From DATBIO01 sp036556965 (GTDB lineage: Bacteria > Acidobacteriota > Vicinamibacteria > Fen-336), in assembly GCA_036556965.1 (NCBI GenBank), contig DATBIO010000306.1:1-15929 (forward strand): a stretch of 15,929 nucleotides of DNA, written 5' to 3'. Below are positions 13,010 through 15,929 of the stretch, in pieces. Numbering within the stretch: the stretch's first letter is position 1; each line of letters begins with the position of its first letter. Both the position numbers and the translations under genes were made by a program. Under the pieces are notes generated by a model. The model was not told the DNA's origin and ran no database searches. It saw only the letters and a program-made list of their open reading frames with translations.

Positions 13010-13037
13010 ATTATTGGGTTTCGCCGCGCGGCGTCAA
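13010..13037 (-). promoter_or_regulatory. sigma70-type promoter of the CPBP-subtilase operon
   Basis: On the minus strand TTGACG (13032-13037, five of six consensus) is followed after a 16-bp spacer by AATAAT (13010-13015, five of six). ATG 13000 starts 9 nt after the -10. The AT-rich -10 stands out in very GC-rich surroundings. Confidence 0.6.
13022..13033. promoter_or_regulatory. 12-bp palindrome between -35 and -10 of the CPBP-subtilase promoter
   Basis: CGCCGCGCGGCG is a perfect 12-bp palindrome lying in the promoter spacer and touching the -35. Its position would suit a repressor operator, though such GC-only palindromes also arise by chance in this base composition. Confidence 0.35.
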
Positions 13038-13108
13038 AGCGCGCCGGCGATGGGCCGCCGCCGCCGCTCCCGCGCCGGTCTCGAGCCCCCCGGAGACCTC
13101 AAGGTAAG

Positions 13109-13831
13109 ATGACGGTTTCGGTTGGCATGCACCTCGCCCCACGAAACGAGCGGACGCCCGCACCGCGCCGCGTGCGCGACCTCCCCGCCGAGGAGCGTCC
13201 GCGCGAGCGCCTCTTTCGGCATGGCGCCTCCGCCCTCTCCAACCGCGAGTTGCTGGCCCTGCTCGTGGGCACGGGGACGCGGGGGGCCTCCGCCCTCGAC
13301 CTGGCCGAGCGGCTGCTCGCGGACGGGCTGCGCGGCCTGGCCGGGGCGGGCCTCCTCGACCTGCGCACCCCCGGCCTGGGACAGGCCAAGGCGGCGCGCG
13401 TGGTGGCCGCCCTGGAGCTGGGGGCGCGCCTGGCCTCCGAGAGCCCGTCGGCGGCGCCGATCCTGGGCCGGCCCGAGGCGGCCGGCCGCTACCTCCTCCC
13501 GCGCTACGGCGCGCGTCCCGTGGAGACGTTCGGCCTGCTGGCCCTCGACGTCCGCCACCGGCTCCGCCGGGAGGTGGTCGTCTCCGTCGGCTGCCTCACC
13601 TCCAGCCTGGTGCACCCGCGCGAGGTCTTCCGGGAGGCCGTCTCGGCGCGCGCCGCCGCCATCCTCCTCTTCCACAACCATCCCTCGGGCGACCCGGAGC
13701 CGTCGGCGGAGGACCTCTCCCTCACGCGCCGGCTGGCCTCGGCGGGAAGCCTCATGGGCATCGAGGTGCTCGACCACCTGGTGCTGGGAGCGGGGCGCTT
13801 CGTGAGCCTGAAGCAGCGGGGCGTGCTGTGA
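13109..13831 (+). CDS. radC: RadC family JAB/MPN-domain protein
   Basis: A 240-residue RadC-family protein. The N-terminal part (about 25-110) matches the RadC UPF0758 helix-hairpin-helix region, with the RERLFRHGASALSNRELLALLVGTGT segment. The JAB/MPN metal site is complete: H189 and H191 in HNHPSGDPEPS, S199 and D202, with E139 (PVETFGLLALD) at the expected distance for the catalytic Glu. The HPREVF block is typical. Despite its name RadC is not established as a DNA-repair enzyme; hydrolase activity is unproven. The start at ATG 13109 has AAGG four bases upstream; ATG 13127 is an alternative. The frame is open much further upstream, but that part is antisense to the CPBP gene and lacks family similarity. 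It heads the radC-larC-metG unit. Confidence 0.93.
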   Translation: MTVSVGMHLAPRNERTPAPRRVRDLPAEERPRERLFRHGASALSNRELLALLVGTGTRGASALDLAERLLADGLRGLAGAGLLDLRTPGLGQAKAARVVAALELGARLASESPSAAPILGRPEAAGRYLLPRYGARPVETFGLLALDVRHRLRREVVVSVGCLTSSLVHPREVFREAVSARAAAILLFHNHPSGDPEPSAEDLSLTRRLASAGSLMGIEVLDHLVLGAGRFVSLKQRGVL

Positions 13832-14991
13832 GCCGCCTTCTCTACCTCGACTGCGCGTCCGGCGCCGCGGGCGACATGCTCCTGGGCGCGCTGGTGGACG
13901 TCGGTCTCCCCCTCGACGCCCTGCGCGCGGAGCTCGAGAAGCTGCCCCTGCGCGGCTACCGCCTGGAGGCCGCCCCCGTGCAGCGCGCGGGTCTGCGGGC
14001 CACCCAGGTCACCGTGGTCGCGGAGGGCCACGACCACGGGCACCGGGGCCTGGGCGACATCCTGGGCCTGATCGAGTCGAGCGCGCTGCCGGAGTCCATC
14101 CGGACGAGGGCCGCCGCCCTCTTCCGCCGCCTGGCCGAGGCGGAGGCCGCCGTGCACGGCACCACTCCCGACCACGTCCACTTCCACGAGGTGGGGGCCC
14201 TGGACGCGATCGTGGACGTGGTGGGCGGCGTGATCGGCCTCGAGTGGCTGGGGGCAGGCCGCATCGTGGCCTCCCCCCTCAACCTGGGCACGGGCACCGT
14301 CCGCATGGAGCACGGCACCTTCCCCGTGCCCGCTCCCGCCACCGCGCTGCTGGTGAAGGGCGTCCCCGTCTATGCCGCCGGCGAGGGCGAGCTGCTCACG
14401 CCCACCGGAGCCCTGCTCGTGACCGGCCACGCCCAGGCCTACGGCCCCCTGCCCGCCTGCGTGCCCGAGGCCGTCGGCCACGGGGCGGGAAGCCGTGACA
14501 CCCCCGGCCGGCCCAACGTCCTGCGCGTGGTGGTGGGGGAAGAGGGGGCCCCCGAGGAGCGCGTGCTCGTCCTGGAGACCGAGGTGGACGACATGCCGCC
14601 GCAGCTCCTGGGGCCCCTCATGGACCGGCTGCTGGAGGCGGGGGCGCTCGACGTCTACTACACGGCGGTGCAGATGAAGAAGGCGCGCCCCGGCGTGCTC
14701 GTGACCGCGCTGTGCGCGCCGTCGCGGCGCGAGGTCCTGGAGGAGGTCCTCTTCGCGGAGACGACCACCCTGGGAGTGCGCCGCCAGGAGTGGGAGCGCA
14801 CGGTGCTCGAGCGGCGCTCGGTGGCGGTGGCCACGCCCTACGGCGAGGTGTCGGTGAAGCTGGGCCTGCGCGCCGGACGCGTCACCAACGCGCAGCCCGA
14901 GTTCGAGGACTGCCAGCGGCGGGCGGCCGAGAAGGGCGTGCCCGTGAAGGAGGTCTGGGCGGCCGCCCTGGCCGCGTACCGACAGCGATGA
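13828..14991 (+). CDS. larC: nickel pincer cofactor biosynthesis protein LarC
   Basis: A 387-residue LarC (former DUF111), the CTP-dependent nickel insertase that completes the nickel-pincer nucleotide cofactor of lactate racemase and related LarA-type enzymes. Characteristic segments are LYLDCASGAAGDMLLGAL at the N-terminus, the His-rich GHDHGHRGL (H68, H70, H72), HVHFHEVGALDAIVDVVG, LNLGTGTVRMEHGTFPVPAPAT and ELLTPTGALL. The second half has ETEVDDMPPQLLG, LEAGALDVYYTAVQMKKARPGVLV and ETTTLGVRR. Unlike Lactobacillus plantarum, where larC1 and larC2 need a frameshift, this is one continuous frame. Start GTG 13828 overlaps the radC stop; its TGA overlaps the metG ATG. No larA, larB or larE is in the window, so the cofactor's user is unknown. 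Confidence 0.94.
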   Translation: MSRLLYLDCASGAAGDMLLGALVDVGLPLDALRAELEKLPLRGYRLEAAPVQRAGLRATQVTVVAEGHDHGHRGLGDILGLIESSALPESIRTRAAALFRRLAEAEAAVHGTTPDHVHFHEVGALDAIVDVVGGVIGLEWLGAGRIVASPLNLGTGTVRMEHGTFPVPAPATALLVKGVPVYAAGEGELLTPTGALLVTGHAQAYGPLPACVPEAVGHGAGSRDTPGRPNVLRVVVGEEGAPEERVLVLETEVDDMPPQLLGPLMDRLLEAGALDVYYTAVQMKKARPGVLVTALCAPSRREVLEEVLFAETTTLGVRRQEWERTVLERRSVAVATPYGEVSVKLGLRAGRVTNAQPEFEDCQRRAAEKGVPVKEVWAAALAAYRQR

Positions 14992-15929
14992 CCACCAGCT
15001 ACCACACCACGCCGATCTTCTACGTCAACGACGTGCCCCACGTCGGGCACGCCTACAACGCGCTGGCCCTCGACGCCCTCACGCGCGCCCGGCGGCTGCT
15101 GGGCCAGCGCGTCTTCTTCCTGACCGGCACCGACGAGCACGGCCAGAACATCGAGCGCATCGCGCGCGAGCGCGGGCTCTCCCCCCAGGAGCACTGCGAC
15201 CAGATCGCGGCCGTGTTCCGCGAGACGTGGCGCCGCCTGGACATCGACTACGACCGCTTCATCCGCACCACCGACGAGATCCACAAGCGGGGCGTGCTCC
15301 GGCTGTGGTCGCGGCTGCGCGAGGCGCGCACGCCGGACGGCCAGCCCGCGGTCTACCGCGGCACCTACGCGGGCTGGTACTGCCCGCGCTGCGAGGCCTT
15401 CTACGGGGAGGAGGACCTGCGCCAGCCCGGCAACGTCTGCCCCGATCACGAGCGGCCCTGCGAATGGACGGAGGAGGAGAACTTCTTCTTCCGGCTGTCG
15501 GGTTTCCAGGCCTGGCTGGGGGAGGCCATCGGCGGCGGAACGCTCCTCATCGAGCCCGCCGCCCGGCGCAACGAGGTGCTGGCCGTCATCCGGCAGGGAC
15601 TGCAGGACTTCAGCATCAGCCGCGCGCGCGTGAAGTGGGGGATCCCCGTGCCCGAGGATCCGGGCCACGTCTTCTACGTGTGGATGGACGCCCTGGCCAA
15701 CTACGTCACCGCCCTCGGCTACGCCGACGGCGCCGCCGACTACCGCACGTTCTGGGAGGGGGCGGACGAGCGCCTGCACCTGGTGGGCAAGGAGATCATC
15801 CGCTTCCACTGCCTCTACTGGCCGGCCATGCTCAAGGCGGCGGGGCTGCCCCTGCCCACGCGCATCTTCGCCCACGGCCACCTCACCCGGGGCGGCAAGA
15901 AGCTGAGCAAGTCCACGGGCAACGTCATC
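14988..15929 (+). CDS. metG: methionine--tRNA ligase (3' truncated by window end)
   Basis: The first 314 codons of MetRS, a class I synthetase charging initiator and elongator tRNA-Met. The N-terminus TPIFYVNDVPHVGHAYNA carries the HIGH-type motif HVGH at residues 18-21, followed by LTGTDEHGQNI. The zinc knuckle has C132-P-R-C135 and C151-P-D-H154, so the fourth ligand appears to be His instead of Cys. EEENFFFRLSGF, FSISRARVKWGIPVP and VFYVWMDALANYVTALGY are diagnostic. The KMSKS signature appears as KLSKS at 305-309, just before the window ends. The missing remainder would hold the anticodon-binding domain. ATG 14988 overlaps the larC stop as ATGA, so translation is coupled to larC. This gene is truncated only by the window. 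Confidence 0.96.
   Translation, partial: MTTSYHTTPIFYVNDVPHVGHAYNALALDALTRARRLLGQRVFFLTGTDEHGQNIERIARERGLSPQEHCDQIAAVFRETWRRLDIDYDRFIRTTDEIHKRGVLRLWSRLREARTPDGQPAVYRGTYAGWYCPRCEAFYGEEDLRQPGNVCPDHERPCEWTEEENFFFRLSGFQAWLGEAIGGGTLLIEPAARRNEVLAVIRQGLQDFSISRARVKWGIPVPEDPGHVFYVWMDALANYVTALGYADGAADYRTFWEGADERLHLVGKEIIRFHCLYWPAMLKAAGLPLPTRIFAHGHLTRGGKKLSKSTGNVI

Noticed and set aside
12092..13108. N-terminal extension of the RadC frame by over 300 codons
   Set aside because: It is antisense to the CPBP protease and has low-complexity Arg/Gly/Glu composition; RadC homology begins only after 13109.
13105..13110. TAAGAT as a -10 element for radC starting at ATG 13127
   Set aside because: No acceptable -35 lies 16-19 bp upstream, and the gap of 16 nt lacks a ribosome-binding site; AAGG before ATG 13109 is the simpler reading.
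1..15929. CRISPR arrays, insertion sequences, tRNA or rRNA genes
   Set aside because: No regularly spaced direct repeats, transposase-like products, terminal inverted repeats or cloverleaf-like sequences were recognised by eye; nearly all DNA is accounted for by coding genes.

Overview
The window is very GC-rich, tightly packed, and consists almost entirely of chromosomal housekeeping genes; no mobile element, CRISPR array, rRNA or tRNA was seen. A Gram-negative-type bacterium is suggested by a beta-barrel outer membrane protein, Sec signal peptides and tandem PilZ domains. The mix of bacterial-type HisRS/AspRS, a DUF6265 protein and CPBP, PilZ and LarC genes would fit Acidobacteriota or another deep-branching high-GC phylum, but the phylum is an inference.

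Layout. (1) Positions 1-3670, plus strand: the tail of an unidentified gene, a gamma-class carbonic anhydrase-like protein, hisS and aspS, closely spaced and probably one operon. (2) Positions 3671-7370, plus strand: a terminator-like hairpin, a promoter, a short leader ORF, then phoH, ybeY, a CNNM/CorC-type CBS protein and era, a conserved ribosome-maturation cluster with GTGA stop/start overlaps. (3) Positions 7398-9434, minus strand: an outer membrane beta-barrel protein followed 2 nt later by an AraC-type regulator, then a secreted DUF6265 protein. (4) Positions 9517-10699: a tandem PilZ protein (plus) converging on, and overlapping by 8 bp, a receiver-only response regulator (minus). (5) Positions 10821-13000, minus strand: a CPBP intramembrane protease and a secreted subtilisin-like protease joined by an ATGA overlap behind a clear promoter. 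(6) Positions 13109 to the end, plus strand: radC, larC and metG (cut by the window end), each joined to the next by a 4-nt stop/start overlap.

How it works together. Regions 1, 2 and 6 serve translation: three aminoacyl-tRNA ligases, 16S rRNA maturation (YbeY, Era) and the PhoH NTPase. Regions 3-5 are accessory, covering the envelope, signalling and extracellular proteolysis. Several promoters sit so close to start codons that transcripts would be leaderless or nearly so (leader ORF of phoH, PilZ gene, response regulator, CPBP protease), and these genes lack a visible Shine-Dalgarno sequence.

No spectacular new system is evident. The most interesting candidates are the short leader ORF ending in Cys-Cys-stop just before phoH, the coupled CPBP/subtilase pair, and several perfect palindromes at promoters.
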